Positions 44,883-55,819 of a stretch of 64,000 nt of DNA are shown here, one piece after another; position 1 is the stretch's first letter, and every line of letters begins with the position of its first letter. A program made the translations under genes and the position numbers. The notes beneath the pieces are model-generated. The model saw nothing but the letters and a program-made list of their open reading frames with translations. It was not told the DNA's origin and did no database searches. The DNA is from Sporolactobacillus shoreicorticis (GTDB taxonomy: Bacteria > Bacillota > Bacilli > Bacillales > Sporolactobacillaceae), in assembly GCF_024125445.1 (NCBI RefSeq), contig NZ_JAMXWM010000001.1, forward strand, positions 62,001 through 126,000, read 5' to 3'.

Positions 44883-45800
44883 GTGCCCGAATTTATTATA
44901 AAACGTGTTCTTCAAACATTAATCGTTGTATTTCTTGCTTTAACCGGCGTGTTTTTTTTGGTACGGTTATCAGGCGATCCTACTATTCTATTTCTGCCGC
45001 CGGATGCTCCAAAGGATCAGATTGCAGAATACCGTCATACCCTCGGCTTTGATCGTCCTCTGTATGTTCAATATGCTGATTATATCATACATGTCGTACA
45101 GGGAGATTTTGGAGATTCATTAGTTACAAAAGAAAGTGCACTTGGCAGGATTCTATCCAGTTTTCCGGCAACCCTGCAGCTGGCTTTGTCCGCATTCGTT
45201 GTATCACTCGTTATAGCAATACCGATTGGTGTGCTGTCTGCCTATAAAAGGAACACTTGGTTTGATAAGTTCGGTGTTGGTTTGACTGTTCTGGGGCAGG
45301 CGATTCCAAGCTTTTGGCTGGGTCTGCTTTTCATCTATTTTTTCGCTGTTAAACTGCATTGGTTTCCAACCGGTGGAAGATCTGCATCGCTCTCAATGAT
45401 TCTTCCAACAGCAACATTGGCGATATATAGTCTGGCTAGACTTGTACGTTTCACAAGATCCAAAATGCTGGATGTCTTAAAAAAAGACTATATTCGAACG
45501 ATGAAAGCAGTCGGTGTGTCTACATTAGAGATTTTGACCAAGTATGCGCTCAAAAATGCATTGCTCCCAATTATAACGCTTATCGCATTAGACCTGGGGG
45601 CCTTGTTGGAGGGCGCTGTGATTACAGAGATTGTCTTTTCTTGGCCGGGAATCGGCATGCAGGTGATGAATGCATTGATGTCCAGAGATTTTCCAGTTGT
45701 CATGGCGGGCATCTTTGTCATCTCATTAATTTATTCAGTTATCAATTTCGCAGCGGACTTGCTTTATTCGGTTGTGGATCCACAAATTCGATTGAAATGA
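44883..45800 (+). CDS. Peptide ABC transporter permease (DppB family)
   Basis: A 305-residue permease starting FIIKRVLQTLIVVFLALTGVFFLVRLSGDP, a classical DppB N-terminus, with six membrane segments and the EAA-like loop RTMKAVGVSTLEILTKYALKNAL. GTG start with GAAAGGAGG upstream. Pairs with the next permease. Confidence 0.88.
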   Translation: MPEFIIKRVLQTLIVVFLALTGVFFLVRLSGDPTILFLPPDAPKDQIAEYRHTLGFDRPLYVQYADYIIHVVQGDFGDSLVTKESALGRILSSFPATLQLALSAFVVSLVIAIPIGVLSAYKRNTWFDKFGVGLTVLGQAIPSFWLGLLFIYFFAVKLHWFPTGGRSASLSMILPTATLAIYSLARLVRFTRSKMLDVLKKDYIRTMKAVGVSTLEILTKYALKNALLPIITLIALDLGALLEGAVITEIVFSWPGIGMQVMNALMSRDFPVVMAGIFVISLIYSVINFAADLLYSVVDPQIRLK

Positions 45801-45813
45801 AGGGAAGGTAACA

Positions 45814-46710
45814 ATGACAAACGTGGTACGAAAAACAGATACTGAAGAGAAATCAATGCCTGTTTTGCGAAGAAAAAGTCATTTCGTTTCCTTCTTCTCG
45901 GATCTTATCCGTAGTAAAACAGGACTCGCCGGTTTCTTTATCATATGTCTTTTGTTCGTGATCGGGATTATAGGTTTTTTAATTGTTCCATTTAATCCAA
46001 TGGATACAGAGACAGCACAGAAATTACTTCCTCCCCATACTGAGGGACATTTGATGGGAACGGATCAGCTGGGCAGGGATGTTTTCTCCAGAGTCATTCT
46101 TGGTACGAGAGTATCGCTGACTATTGGTATTGTTACGGTGGTTCTCGCAGGCGTTATCGGAACGGTAATCGGCGTTCTTGCGGGTTTTTTCCGTGGCTGG
46201 CTCGATATGGTTCTGATGCGCATTGTAGATGTCCAACTCAGTTTTCCGTTCATTCTTCTTGTTCTCGTTGTCAACGCAGTACTGGGAAGCGGGCTGAAAA
46301 ATATTATTATATCTCTGATTATTGCTGGTTGGGTTGTATTTGCTCGCGTGGTTCGCAGTGAGGTTCTCGCAATTCGCGAGAAGGAATTTATTATTGCTTG
46401 CGTGGCAACAGGTGTGTCAGGATGGGAGATTATGGTCAAGCATATTCTGCCTAATCTGTTTACCCCGATCATTGTTTTAGCTTCGTTGCAGGTCGCTAAT
46501 TTTATTATTGCTGAAGCCTCTGTCAGTTTTCTTGGCTTTGGTGTCCAGCCCCCGCAGCCTGCCTGGGGAAATATGTTGAATGAAGGAAAAGACTATATAT
46601 TTAATGCTTGGTGGATGATTACTTTTCCCGGACTCGCTATCGTCATCACAGCACTTGGGATCAATTTGTTCGGTGACTGGTTGAGAGATGAGCTGGATCA
46701 TGACTTATAA
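45814..46710 (+). CDS. Peptide ABC transporter permease (DppC family)
   Basis: A 298-residue permease with the OppC-type N-terminal helix, HLMGTDQLGRDVFSRVILGTR and loop ACVATGVSGWEIMVKHILPN. SFLGFGVQPPQPAWGNML is the family C-terminal signature. It begins 13 bp after DppB. Confidence 0.88.
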   Translation: MTNVVRKTDTEEKSMPVLRRKSHFVSFFSDLIRSKTGLAGFFIICLLFVIGIIGFLIVPFNPMDTETAQKLLPPHTEGHLMGTDQLGRDVFSRVILGTRVSLTIGIVTVVLAGVIGTVIGVLAGFFRGWLDMVLMRIVDVQLSFPFILLVLVVNAVLGSGLKNIIISLIIAGWVVFARVVRSEVLAIREKEFIIACVATGVSGWEIMVKHILPNLFTPIIVLASLQVANFIIAEASVSFLGFGVQPPQPAWGNMLNEGKDYIFNAWWMITFPGLAIVITALGINLFGDWLRDELDHDL

Positions 46711-46737
46711 AAGCGCGACGGGGGGCGATTTTGAATC

Positions 46738-47727
46738 ATGAAGAATATTCTTGATGTTTCTAATTTAGAGGTAAAGTTTCAAACACGACGTGGAGGCGTG
46801 CAGCCGCTTAGAGGAGTAAGCTTCCGAGTCCATGAAGGTGAAACGTTGGGCATTGTCGGAGAATCCGGATGCGGAAAGAGTGTCACATTGCTTTCGGTTA
46901 TGGGGTTGCTTCCAAATGACATGGCGGAGATCAGTAAAGGGAAAGTGCTTTTTGAAGATCAGGAAATTACCCATTTGAAAGAGCATGAGCGGAGAAAATT
47001 AAGAGGCAGCAAAATGTCGATGATCTTCCAGGAGCCAATGACTTCTTTAAATCCTGTTTTTACAATTGGCGATCAATTGAGCCAGCCTTTGCGCAAGCAT
47101 ACAAAGCTTGGGAAAAAAGAGATGAAGAAACGAATCATTGACATGCTGAAATTGGTCGGTATTTCCAGAACGGAAGAAATCATCCATCAATACCCTCATC
47201 AGTTATCCGGAGGGATGAGGCAACGCGTGATGATTTGTCTGGCAATTATTTGTGAACCGCAACTTCTTATTGCAGACGAACCGACGACAGCTCTGGATGT
47301 AACCATTCAGGCACAGATCCTTGATCTTCTAAAGAAGATTAAGCAAAAAAATAACATGTCGATTATTTTTATCACGCACGATCTAGGTGTTGTTGCGGAG
47401 CTATGTGATCGCGTCATTGTGATGTATACCGGTCAGATTGTTGAGGAAGCAGATGTGAGAACTTTCTTCAATAGTCCAAAGCATCCGTATTCAAAAGGCC
47501 TGCTTGCCTCAATGCCGAAGGAAGATGAAAGAAAACAAAAGCTGTATGCGATAAAAGGGAATGTTCCCGGATTGAACGAACTGCCTTTAGGATGCTCGTT
47601 CTCAAATCGTTGCCCCATGGCATTTGATCGCTGCAAAATGAGTCCACCGGTTGTAAAAGTTGACGGTCAAATCTGCAGATGCTGGCTCTATGCTGAGCAG
47701 AAGGTGGGTGAGCAGCATGGAGAATGA
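46738..47727 (+). CDS. Peptide ABC transporter ATP-binding protein (DppD family)
   Basis: A 329-residue ATPase: Walker A GESGCGKSV, signature LSGGMRQRVMICLA, Walker B LLIADEPTTALDVT and the C-terminal oligopeptide-type cysteine cluster GCSFSNRCPMAFDRC that may hold an iron-sulfur cluster in DppD proteins. Overlaps the next gene by 11 bp. Confidence 0.9.
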   Translation: MKNILDVSNLEVKFQTRRGGVQPLRGVSFRVHEGETLGIVGESGCGKSVTLLSVMGLLPNDMAEISKGKVLFEDQEITHLKEHERRKLRGSKMSMIFQEPMTSLNPVFTIGDQLSQPLRKHTKLGKKEMKKRIIDMLKLVGISRTEEIIHQYPHQLSGGMRQRVMICLAIICEPQLLIADEPTTALDVTIQAQILDLLKKIKQKNNMSIIFITHDLGVVAELCDRVIVMYTGQIVEEADVRTFFNSPKHPYSKGLLASMPKEDERKQKLYAIKGNVPGLNELPLGCSFSNRCPMAFDRCKMSPPVVKVDGQICRCWLYAEQKVGEQHGE

Positions 47728-48685
47728 TAGAGTCTTGCAGGTTGTGAATCTAAAAAAATATTACACGGTGAATGATGGATGGTTCAGTAGTGGTCAACGG
47801 GTTAAGGCGGTTGATGATGTTAGTTTTTCCATTTATAAGGGCGAAACGGTTGGTTTAGTTGGTGAAAGTGGTTGTGGTAAATCAACAACCGGACGAACCG
47901 TATTGCAGTTGAGCCAGCCAACGTCTGGAAAAATTATCTTTGAGGGTACAGACATTAGTAAGCTCAAAGGACAAGAGCTTCGACAAATACGAAGAAGGAT
48001 ACAGATGATTTTTCAGGACCCTTATGCGTCGCTAGACCCGCATAAAACGATTCAACAGATTCTAACTGAACCATTGCATGTGCACCATTTATATGATAAA
48101 AAGAAACGAATTGAAAAGGTAAGAAAAATGCTGAAAACGATTGGATTGACTGATACTTATCTTACACGATATCCGAATGAGCTGTCGGGAGGGCAGAGGC
48201 AACGTATCGCCATTGCGCGGGCTGTTATTCTCCATCCGTTGCTTATTGTGGCTGATGAACCCGTGTCCGCATTAGATGTGTCTGTGCAGGCGCAAGTAAT
48301 CAATCTTTTAATGCATTTACAGCATGAGTTTCAGCTGACTTACTTGTTCATTTCTCATGACTTGAATGTGGTTCGGCATATTACAGACAGAATCATCGTG
48401 ATGTATCTTGGGAAAATGGTCGAAGCCGCACCTACTGAAGAACTCTTTAGAGATCCGAAACATCCTTATACACGCGCACTGCTGTCTGCGATTCCGATTC
48501 GTAATCCGGACGAGCATACAGATCGGATCGTTCTAAATGGTGAAGTGCCGAGCCCGGTTTATCCCCCCTCAGGATGTCCGTTTCATGAACGTTGTCCAAA
48601 CGCAATGGATATCTGTTCCAAGGCAGCGCCTCGACAAGTAAATCTTTCTGAAAAGCATAAAACAATCTGTCACCTGTACAGTTGA
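47717..48685 (+). CDS. Peptide ABC transporter ATP-binding protein (DppF family)
   Basis: About 322 residues: Walker A GESGCGKST, signature LSGGQRQRIAIARA, Walker B LIVADEPVSALDVS and the C-terminal SGCPFHERCPNAMDIC cluster. The ATG at 47717 is preferred (MENDRVLQVV); longer readings start within DppD without RBS. GGTGGGTG upstream. Forms a heterodimer with DppD. Confidence 0.9.
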   Translation: MENDRVLQVVNLKKYYTVNDGWFSSGQRVKAVDDVSFSIYKGETVGLVGESGCGKSTTGRTVLQLSQPTSGKIIFEGTDISKLKGQELRQIRRRIQMIFQDPYASLDPHKTIQQILTEPLHVHHLYDKKKRIEKVRKMLKTIGLTDTYLTRYPNELSGGQRQRIAIARAVILHPLLIVADEPVSALDVSVQAQVINLLMHLQHEFQLTYLFISHDLNVVRHITDRIIVMYLGKMVEAAPTEELFRDPKHPYTRALLSAIPIRNPDEHTDRIVLNGEVPSPVYPPSGCPFHERCPNAMDICSKAAPRQVNLSEKHKTICHLYS

Positions 48686-48763
48686 ATGCTGATATCTATG
48701 CAGTTGGCGGTAGTCATCAATCACCTGATTTAAAAGATTGTATTGAAAAGGAGATTTTTAGCA

Positions 48764-49879
48764 ATGGAAGACACGAGAATTCGGAAGTATGCTCAATTTT
48801 TGATTAATGAAGCAGTTGATCTGAAAAAGGGCGAAAAGATTTTAATTGAACTTCACGGACATGCCTATACATTGGCAAAAGCTTTAGTAGAAGAAGCTTA
48901 TCATGCGGGCGGACAACCTTTTATTCACGTTTTTGATTATTCTATTGAAGGTGCGCTTGTTGCCGGAGCTGATGATGCACATATGGAAAACGTAACCAGT
49001 TATGAATTAACACGCATGAAAAACATGGACGCGTACATTGATGTCCGTGCTACAGATAATATTCATGCATGGAATAATATCTCGGATTCTCAACAAGCCG
49101 TGTATAATAAAAATTATTGGGGTCCTCTTCATTTACGTCAGCGTTGTAACCATACCAAATGGACGGTGCTGCGCTATCCCAATGATGCGATGGCTCAGCT
49201 TGCAGGCATGGCCACAGAGGAGTATGAGGATTTCTACTTTAAAGCCTGCTTGCTTGATTATAAAAAAATGGGTGAAGCGATGAAAAACATTGAGAAGAGA
49301 ATGGACAGTGTGGATGAAGTGCATATTACCGGCGCAGGCACGGATATTCGCTTTTCTATCCGTGATATCCCGTCACATGGCATGCATGGCAACAAAAATA
49401 TTCCGGATGGAGAGATTTATACTGCTCCTGTACGGGATTCTGTTAACGGCGTGATCACGTACAATGTCCCGTCTCCGTATAATAGTTTTCTATTCAAAGA
49501 TGTCACCTTTGAATTTAAAGAGGGAAAGATTATTCGCGCAACCTCAAATAATACGGAGCTATTAAATAAAATACTTGATACAGATGAGGGTGCCCGTTAC
49601 ATTGGTGAATTTGCGATCGGCGTTAATCCGGTGATTATGACACCTATGGAAGATATCCTTTTTGATGAGAAGATTGCAGGAAGTTTTCATTTCACACCGG
49701 GCAACTGTTATGATGACAGTAGTAATGGGAATCATTCTGCTGTGCACTGGGATCTGATTAGTATTCAAAGACCGGAATATGGTGGAGGCAACATGTATTT
49801 TGACGGTGAATTGATTCGAAAAGACGGGCTTTTTGTGGTTGATGATCTGAAACCACTGAATCCTGAAAATTTATTTTAA
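48764..49879 (+). CDS. M29-family metalloaminopeptidase (AmpS/PepS type)
   Basis: A 371-residue thermophilic-aminopeptidase-family protein (IRKYAQFLINEAVDLKKGEKILIEL start). Likely metal ligands are the Glu of GEFAIGVNP, the His of GSFHFTPGNCY, the HSAVHWDLI histidines and the C-terminal Asp. It removes N-terminal residues from peptides in the cytosol. The ATG at 48764 is chosen by the upstream AAAAGGAG and homologous start. Directly follows the peptide transporter, so it probably processes imported peptides. Confidence 0.82.
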   Translation: MEDTRIRKYAQFLINEAVDLKKGEKILIELHGHAYTLAKALVEEAYHAGGQPFIHVFDYSIEGALVAGADDAHMENVTSYELTRMKNMDAYIDVRATDNIHAWNNISDSQQAVYNKNYWGPLHLRQRCNHTKWTVLRYPNDAMAQLAGMATEEYEDFYFKACLLDYKKMGEAMKNIEKRMDSVDEVHITGAGTDIRFSIRDIPSHGMHGNKNIPDGEIYTAPVRDSVNGVITYNVPSPYNSFLFKDVTFEFKEGKIIRATSNNTELLNKILDTDEGARYIGEFAIGVNPVIMTPMEDILFDEKIAGSFHFTPGNCYDDSSNGNHSAVHWDLISIQRPEYGGGNMYFDGELIRKDGLFVVDDLKPLNPENLF

Positions 49880-49928
49880 TTTTCAACATTTATACGTTAC
49901 GGTGAAAATTTGAAAGGAAGTAATCCTA

Positions 49929-51002
49929 GTGAATCGGCAAAGGCTTAATCGAGTATTGAAAAATATGGAAGAGGAACATCTTAAGCAGATACTTGTCACT
50001 TCAACTGCTTCTGTGTATTATTTGACTGGCTATTGGGTTGAACCCATTGAGCGGCTGCTTGCATTGTACATTCAAGATAACGGTAAAGCCATCCTGTTTG
50101 GAAATGAATTGTTTGACCTAGTTCCTCGGGAAGGAATTGAATTAGTCCTTCACAGTGATTCGGATAATCCTGTTGCTGATCTAACCAAGGTGATTAAACC
50201 GGGAGAGATTGGGATTGATAAATTCTGGCCCTCATCCTTTCTCATCAATATGATGAAGCTTCGCCAGGATGTTGTACCCGTTCCAGGATCTGGTCCAGTT
50301 GATCATGCGCGCATGTTAAAGGATGAAGAAGAAATTGCACAAATGCGCCATGCATCCCAAATCAATGACATGATCATGGAAAAAGCAATGGCAAAATTGC
50401 AACCAGGTATTCGTGAAAACGAAATTTCTATGTACATTGAGAAACTGTATGCGGCAAACGGAGGCGATCATTCTCCTGAAGGACAGATTGTTTCATTTGG
50501 TGCCAACGCAGCAGACCCTCACCACTGGTCTGCAGATTCCATCCTTAAGGAGGGAGATGGGATTGTTTTCGATATCTTTAATCCAATAAAAAAATATTGG
50601 TGCGATATGACACGAACTGTTTTCTTCCGTAAGACTAGTGATGAGCAGAGAAAAGTGTATGAAACAGTTAAAGAAGCCAATCTTGCCGCTGAGGCTATGA
50701 TCCGTCCGGGTATTCCGATGAGTGCTATTGACCTTACCGCACGAAGAATTATTGAACATGCCGGCTATGGAAAATACTTTACCCATCGACTCGGTCACGG
50801 CTGTGGATTAGAATGCCATGAAATCCCTGATAACAGCAGTTCAAATCATATGCTCACACAGCCTGGAATGATTTTCTCAGTAGAACCGGGCATCTATATC
50901 CCTGGTGAAACAGGCGTACGTATTGAGGATCTTGTGCTTGTGACAGAGGATGGCTGTGAGGTACTGAATGCGGTATCCAAAGATCTTAAAATTATTGAAT
51001 GA
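49929..51002 (+). CDS. M24 family Xaa-Pro dipeptidase/aminopeptidase-like
   Basis: A 357-residue creatinase/prolidase-fold protein. The metal ligands are present: DIFNPIKKYWCDMTRTVF (two Asp), HRLGHGCGLECHE (His), SVEPGIYIPG (Glu) and GVRIEDLVLV (Glu). It should cleave X-Pro bonds, complementing the M29 enzyme upstream. GTG start with GAAAGGAAG. Unlike the DoeA-like protein at 33847, it keeps the full metal set. Confidence 0.85.
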   Translation: MNRQRLNRVLKNMEEEHLKQILVTSTASVYYLTGYWVEPIERLLALYIQDNGKAILFGNELFDLVPREGIELVLHSDSDNPVADLTKVIKPGEIGIDKFWPSSFLINMMKLRQDVVPVPGSGPVDHARMLKDEEEIAQMRHASQINDMIMEKAMAKLQPGIRENEISMYIEKLYAANGGDHSPEGQIVSFGANAADPHHWSADSILKEGDGIVFDIFNPIKKYWCDMTRTVFFRKTSDEQRKVYETVKEANLAAEAMIRPGIPMSAIDLTARRIIEHAGYGKYFTHRLGHGCGLECHEIPDNSSSNHMLTQPGMIFSVEPGIYIPGETGVRIEDLVLVTEDGCEVLNAVSKDLKIIE

Positions 51003-51064
51003 TTTTGCTGATTCGTTGATTGCTAGTTAATCGGAATCAGAGCAGACGACAATAGAATAAAGAA

Positions 51065-51102
51065 GAAGAGTCCCAAATAGCGATAAATTTTTGGGGCTCT
51101 TC
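51065..51102 (+). terminator. Hairpin after the peptide operon
   Basis: GAAGAGTCCC pairs with GGGGCTCTTC around an 18-base AT-rich loop; no strong T-run follows, so termination efficiency is uncertain. Confidence 0.5.
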
Positions 51103-51511
51103 ACTATACCTGCACACGTCACGTTTACTGGTAGGTTAATATAAGAAGCAGTTCGGAGTATCTGGAATAGAGAATTTATAATTTAAATCTAGAAGTAGAC
51201 CTATTGCGGATTATGCGGAAGAACATGATCGAATGAGAGCCGTTCAGGGAGAGATTATCGAATTTGATGACGCAAAAAATCGAGAAAATAGGAACGATTG
51301 ATCCGCTTGTCGGAGCATGTTGAGTCTTTTTAAGCTAAACTGCGTATTGTCTATCTGTCCCGTTATTAAACGAAAGATTTTATTTGTAAGGTTGGTTATA
51401 GTATTGCGTAGTGAGCTTGATCCGCAAATAGGTTCTTGATTTCGGAATCAAAAAGGGCTACACATTAAGCAGTCAAACGTATAGGAGCAACTAAGGAGGA
51501 GCTCGTCTCTA
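51103..51511. other. Region without a supported gene
   Basis: About 400 bases containing only short frames. A stretch around 51200-51300 (DYAEEHDRMRAVQGEIIEFD) looks vaguely protein-like but is interrupted by a stop after 35 codons and matches nothing I recognise. Confidence 0.3.
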
Positions 51512-52882
<1,371 letters not shown>

Positions 52883-53356
52883 TGCATAATAAGTGTTTCT
52901 CTACAGCACTGAGTTCTTTAATCAAAAATTAAAGCAGTTGTCTGTATCCTAATGTTAACACTGATCCCGGCAATTAATGAAACAAAACAAACCTTTCTGA
53001 GTGAATCGTGAACAATTTAAACAGACGCTCACGGATTATGTTGTGGTCCTTAGGTTGGGGATTTGTAAAGGAATGAATGGCAGTATGCATTCATTCCTTT
53101 TTCTATAGAGCATTATTGATAGTGATTATGAAAATGAACGTGTTTGAGAAGACGCTGAAAATAATAGGTGAAAAAGACTCTTTTAATTACACATGGAAAT
53201 ACAGGTGTGTACCTCCCTTTTTTACAAAGGACAGGGATGCTACGAGTTAGGAGTTATAAACGAGAAATATTTTTACTAAGAAAGAAGCGGTTTATCTACT
53301 TGTTTTTCGCAAAAAGCTTTTCGATTAGGGTTTTATCATTTAAAATGGTTTAATTG
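52883..53356. other. Intergenic region between GH1 remnant and epimerase promoter
   Basis: Contains one strong terminator (listed separately) and no supported gene; a 61-codon frame at 53168 lacks a convincing family or composition. Confidence 0.35.
53067..53105 (+). terminator. Strong hairpin terminator
   Basis: AAAGGAATGAATG pairs perfectly with CATTCATTCCTTT across eight bases, followed by TTTCT. Presumably the original terminator of the GH1 operon. Confidence 0.75.
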
Positions 53357-53492
53357 TGAAAGCCTTTACAAAATAATTCTATTTTGTTATGATTAAATGG
53401 TAAGATGAGAAAACGATTACTCAATCCCCCCTTTGGTCAAATATGTTTAAATTCAATTTTTATTTTTCATGTTTGAGAAAACGATTACCCAA
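53357..53492 (+). promoter_or_regulatory. SigA promoter with cre-like site and two LacI-type operator repeats
   Basis: TTTACA (53365-53370), 17 bases, TATGAT (53388-53393). TGAAAGCCTTTACA (53357-53370) is one mismatch from the cre consensus and covers the -35. TGAGAAAACGATTACYCAA occurs twice as a direct repeat (53406-53424 and 53474-53492), just after the start point and just before the RBS. These are likely operators of the LacI protein encoded at 54701. Confidence 0.7.
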
Positions 53493-53515
53493 AATTGAGA
53501 GTGAGGGACTGCGCG

Positions 53516-54175
53516 ATGCAAAGAAAATTGTATCCATCAATGATGTGTGCCGGTTTTAATCATTTGTCAGATGAGGTAGAACAGCTTTCAGCTGCTGCTA
53601 TTGATGGGTTTCACATGGATATTATGGATGGCTCGTTTGTTCCGAATTTTGGTATGAGTCCGGAGGATTTTAAAACCGTTGCAGATCACGCGGATAAGAT
53701 GCTTGATGTCCATTTAATGATTGATCATCCGGAAAGATATGTGGCGATGTTTGTGACATTAGGTGCGAAGCGTGTTTATTTTCATCCTGAAGCAACTCCG
53801 CATTCTGCGCGGATTATTAGTCAAATTAAACAGATTGGTGCAGAAGCCGGAATTGCCATCAATCCGGGAACGTCTATTGCTTCAATTAGTGAGTTATTGC
53901 CGCTTGTTGATCAAGTCTTAGTTATGACGGTCAATCCCGGTTTTGCAGGGCAGGAGTATCTGGAATTTGTAACCGGGAAAATTAAACAGCTGAGTCGGAT
54001 TCGCAGGGATTATCACTTTGAAATCGTTGTCGACGGAGCAATCTCTCCTGAGAAGATCAATGAGCTCAATCCCTTAGGTGTGACCGGTTTTGTTCTCGGA
54101 ACTTCAGCCCTTTTTGGAAAGGGAAAAAGCTATAATCAAATTATTCGTTCATTGAAAGAACAACAGGAGGCTTAA
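53516..54175 (+). CDS. Ribulose-phosphate 3-epimerase family protein
   Basis: A 219-residue TIM barrel: FHMDIMDGSFVPNF carries metal-binding residues, DVHLMIDHPERY has the metal His, and VMTVNPGFAGQ and VDGAISPEKI bind phosphate and metal. The family epimerises ribulose-5-phosphate or allulose-6-phosphate at C3. The ATG at 53516 is preferred (GAGTGAGGGA upstream). Paired with an rpiB-like gene 3 bp downstream and controlled by a LacI protein rather than housekeeping signals, so it probably serves a specific sugar such as allose/allulose; that is inference. Confidence 0.8.
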   Translation: MQRKLYPSMMCAGFNHLSDEVEQLSAAAIDGFHMDIMDGSFVPNFGMSPEDFKTVADHADKMLDVHLMIDHPERYVAMFVTLGAKRVYFHPEATPHSARIISQIKQIGAEAGIAINPGTSIASISELLPLVDQVLVMTVNPGFAGQEYLEFVTGKIKQLSRIRRDYHFEIVVDGAISPEKINELNPLGVTGFVLGTSALFGKGKSYNQIIRSLKEQQEA

Positions 54176-54178
54176 ACG

Positions 54179-54627
54179 GTGAAAATTGCTATTGGTGATG
54201 ATCATGTCGGACTTATTTTAAAACCGGCAATTGTTGACTGTTTACATGAATTGGGGCATGAAACGGTAAACGTAGGAACGGATTCGAGTGAACAAACGGA
54301 TTATCCAATCTATGGTGAAAAGGTAGGGCAAATGGTTGCTTCAGGCGAAACGGATCTTGGAATGATCATTTGCGGAACGGGTGTGGGCATTTCGCTTGCA
54401 GCAAATAAAGTCAAGGATATTCGGGCGGTTGTATGCAGCGAACCTTATAGTGCGAAACTTTCACGTGAACACAATAATACCAACATACTGGCTTTTGGAT
54501 CATGGGCTATTGCGAGGAACTAGCCAAGATGATCGTCAAAGAATAGCTTGATGCAGCGTTTCTTGGCGGCAGACATGGACGTCGGGTGAACATGCTCTCA
54601 GCTATTGAGGAGGAACAAAGAAAATAA
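54179..54627 (+). pseudogene. rpiB/LacAB-type sugar-phosphate isomerase, frameshifted and with a nonsense codon
   Basis: The first 114 codons are normal RpiB sequence: GDDHVG with His9, MIICGTGVGISLAANKV with Cys65, and SREHNNTNILAFGSWAI. A one-base loss then creates an early TAG (54521-54523). Restoring frame gives EELAKMIVKE, a second TAG, then LDAAFLGGRHGRRVNMLSAI ending at 54627, exactly the expected C-terminus. Active-site residues lie before the lesion, but the terminal helix and phosphate-binding part are lost. It would have isomerised ribose-5-P or allose-6-P. Confidence 0.82.
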
Positions 54628-54700
54628 ATAAAGCGGTGACCGTTCACTGTGGTTGTAATTGTAAGGTAAAATAAATGATGAGAAAGTTTGTGTTAACAGC

Positions 54701-55723
54701 ATGAATAATAATGATGAAAATAAAATTTCGATTAAACAGATTGCCAAGCTTAGCGGAGTTTCTCCTGCAACCGTTTCACGAGTCATTAATAATAATGGCA
54801 GATTTTCTGAAAAGACACGGCATCATGTCATGAAAGTAATTAAAGAAAATAATTATGGTATGAACTATATTGCTAAAAGTCTTAGAATGAAAAAATCATT
54901 TACAATTGGCGTACTCGTACCCGATATCAGCAATGCCTTTTTTTCGTCTATTGTATTGAGAATGGAAAAATATCTGTACTCTAAGGGTTATTCAGTGATT
55001 ATATGCAATACTGACCGAGATGAGCAGAAGGAACTGGCCTATTTGCGAACGCTGGAAGGAAAAATGGTCGATGGATTATTAGTTATCTCTGGTGATCAGG
55101 AATTTGATCCATCGGTCGTTCAAGCACAAACGCTTACTGTATGCATTGACCGCAAGCCCAAGAATGCCGACAATGTTGTTTTCATCAGTTCTGATCATTA
55201 TCGCGGTGGCTTATTAGCAACGGAGGTATTGATTAAAAAGGGATGTGAAAAATTAGGTATTATTATCAGTCATGAAAATCTTTATTCATCAAGAGAGCGG
55301 CTCCGAGGGTTTAAGGACGCACTTGAAACATATGGATTGCCTTACAGTGTCAACAAAGTCATCAGGGTTGAAGATAAGGAAACAAAGCCTGAAGCAGCAA
55401 GGCTTCAAATCTTAAAAAGTCTGCGGCAGGGTGATTTGTTTGACGGTGTTTTTGCGATCAATGACCGTTTGGCGTTCGGAGCGATGAAGGCCTGTCGCGA
55501 ATTTGGCCTAAAAGTACCTGAGAATGTCAAAATTATTGGTTTTGATGATGATCTTTTATGTACCTACAGTTCTCCGTCACTGTCATCCGTGAAACAGGAT
55601 AGTGACCAATTGGCAAAGAAAGCCTGTGATCTTTTACTGAAATTAATTCATTTAGAGGTACTGACATCCAATGAAAGATGCCAGATAATTCCGATAAATA
55701 TTGTATTGAGAGAATCGGTTTAA
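54701..55723 (+). CDS. LacI-family regulator of the epimerase/isomerase operon
   Basis: A 340-residue LacI/GalR protein: HTH ISIKQIAKLSGVSPATVSRVINN, hinge MNYIAKSLRMKKS and a full effector domain (GVLVPDISNAFFSSIV, DGLLVISGDQ, IIGFDDDLLCTYSSPSLSSVKQD). ATG at 54701; the RBS is weak. It likely binds the two TGAGAAAACGATTAC repeats upstream of the epimerase and perhaps the related site near 56692. Followed by a hairpin. Confidence 0.85.
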   Translation: MNNNDENKISIKQIAKLSGVSPATVSRVINNNGRFSEKTRHHVMKVIKENNYGMNYIAKSLRMKKSFTIGVLVPDISNAFFSSIVLRMEKYLYSKGYSVIICNTDRDEQKELAYLRTLEGKMVDGLLVISGDQEFDPSVVQAQTLTVCIDRKPKNADNVVFISSDHYRGGLLATEVLIKKGCEKLGIIISHENLYSSRERLRGFKDALETYGLPYSVNKVIRVEDKETKPEAARLQILKSLRQGDLFDGVFAINDRLAFGAMKACREFGLKVPENVKIIGFDDDLLCTYSSPSLSSVKQDSDQLAKKACDLLLKLIHLEVLTSNERCQIIPINIVLRESV

Positions 55724-55772
55724 TTCATCATGCAAATCTTTTTACAAAGAGATCGTTTGAGCGAGTAAAAAT

Positions 55773-55803
55773 AAGCAGTCATCTCTTCAAGAGATGGCTG
55801 CTT
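55773..55803 (+). terminator. Perfect long hairpin after LacI gene
   Basis: AAGCAGTCATCTCTT-C-AAGAGATGGCTGCTT; 15-bp arms with one G-T pair. The T-run starts about 10 bases later. Confidence 0.6.
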
Positions 55804-55819
55804 CATAAATATTTGTTTT

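Noticed and set aside
53168-53353. A 61-codon frame between GH1 remnant and epimerase promoter
   Set aside because: Basic and aromatic-rich with no RBS or similarity; probably chance.
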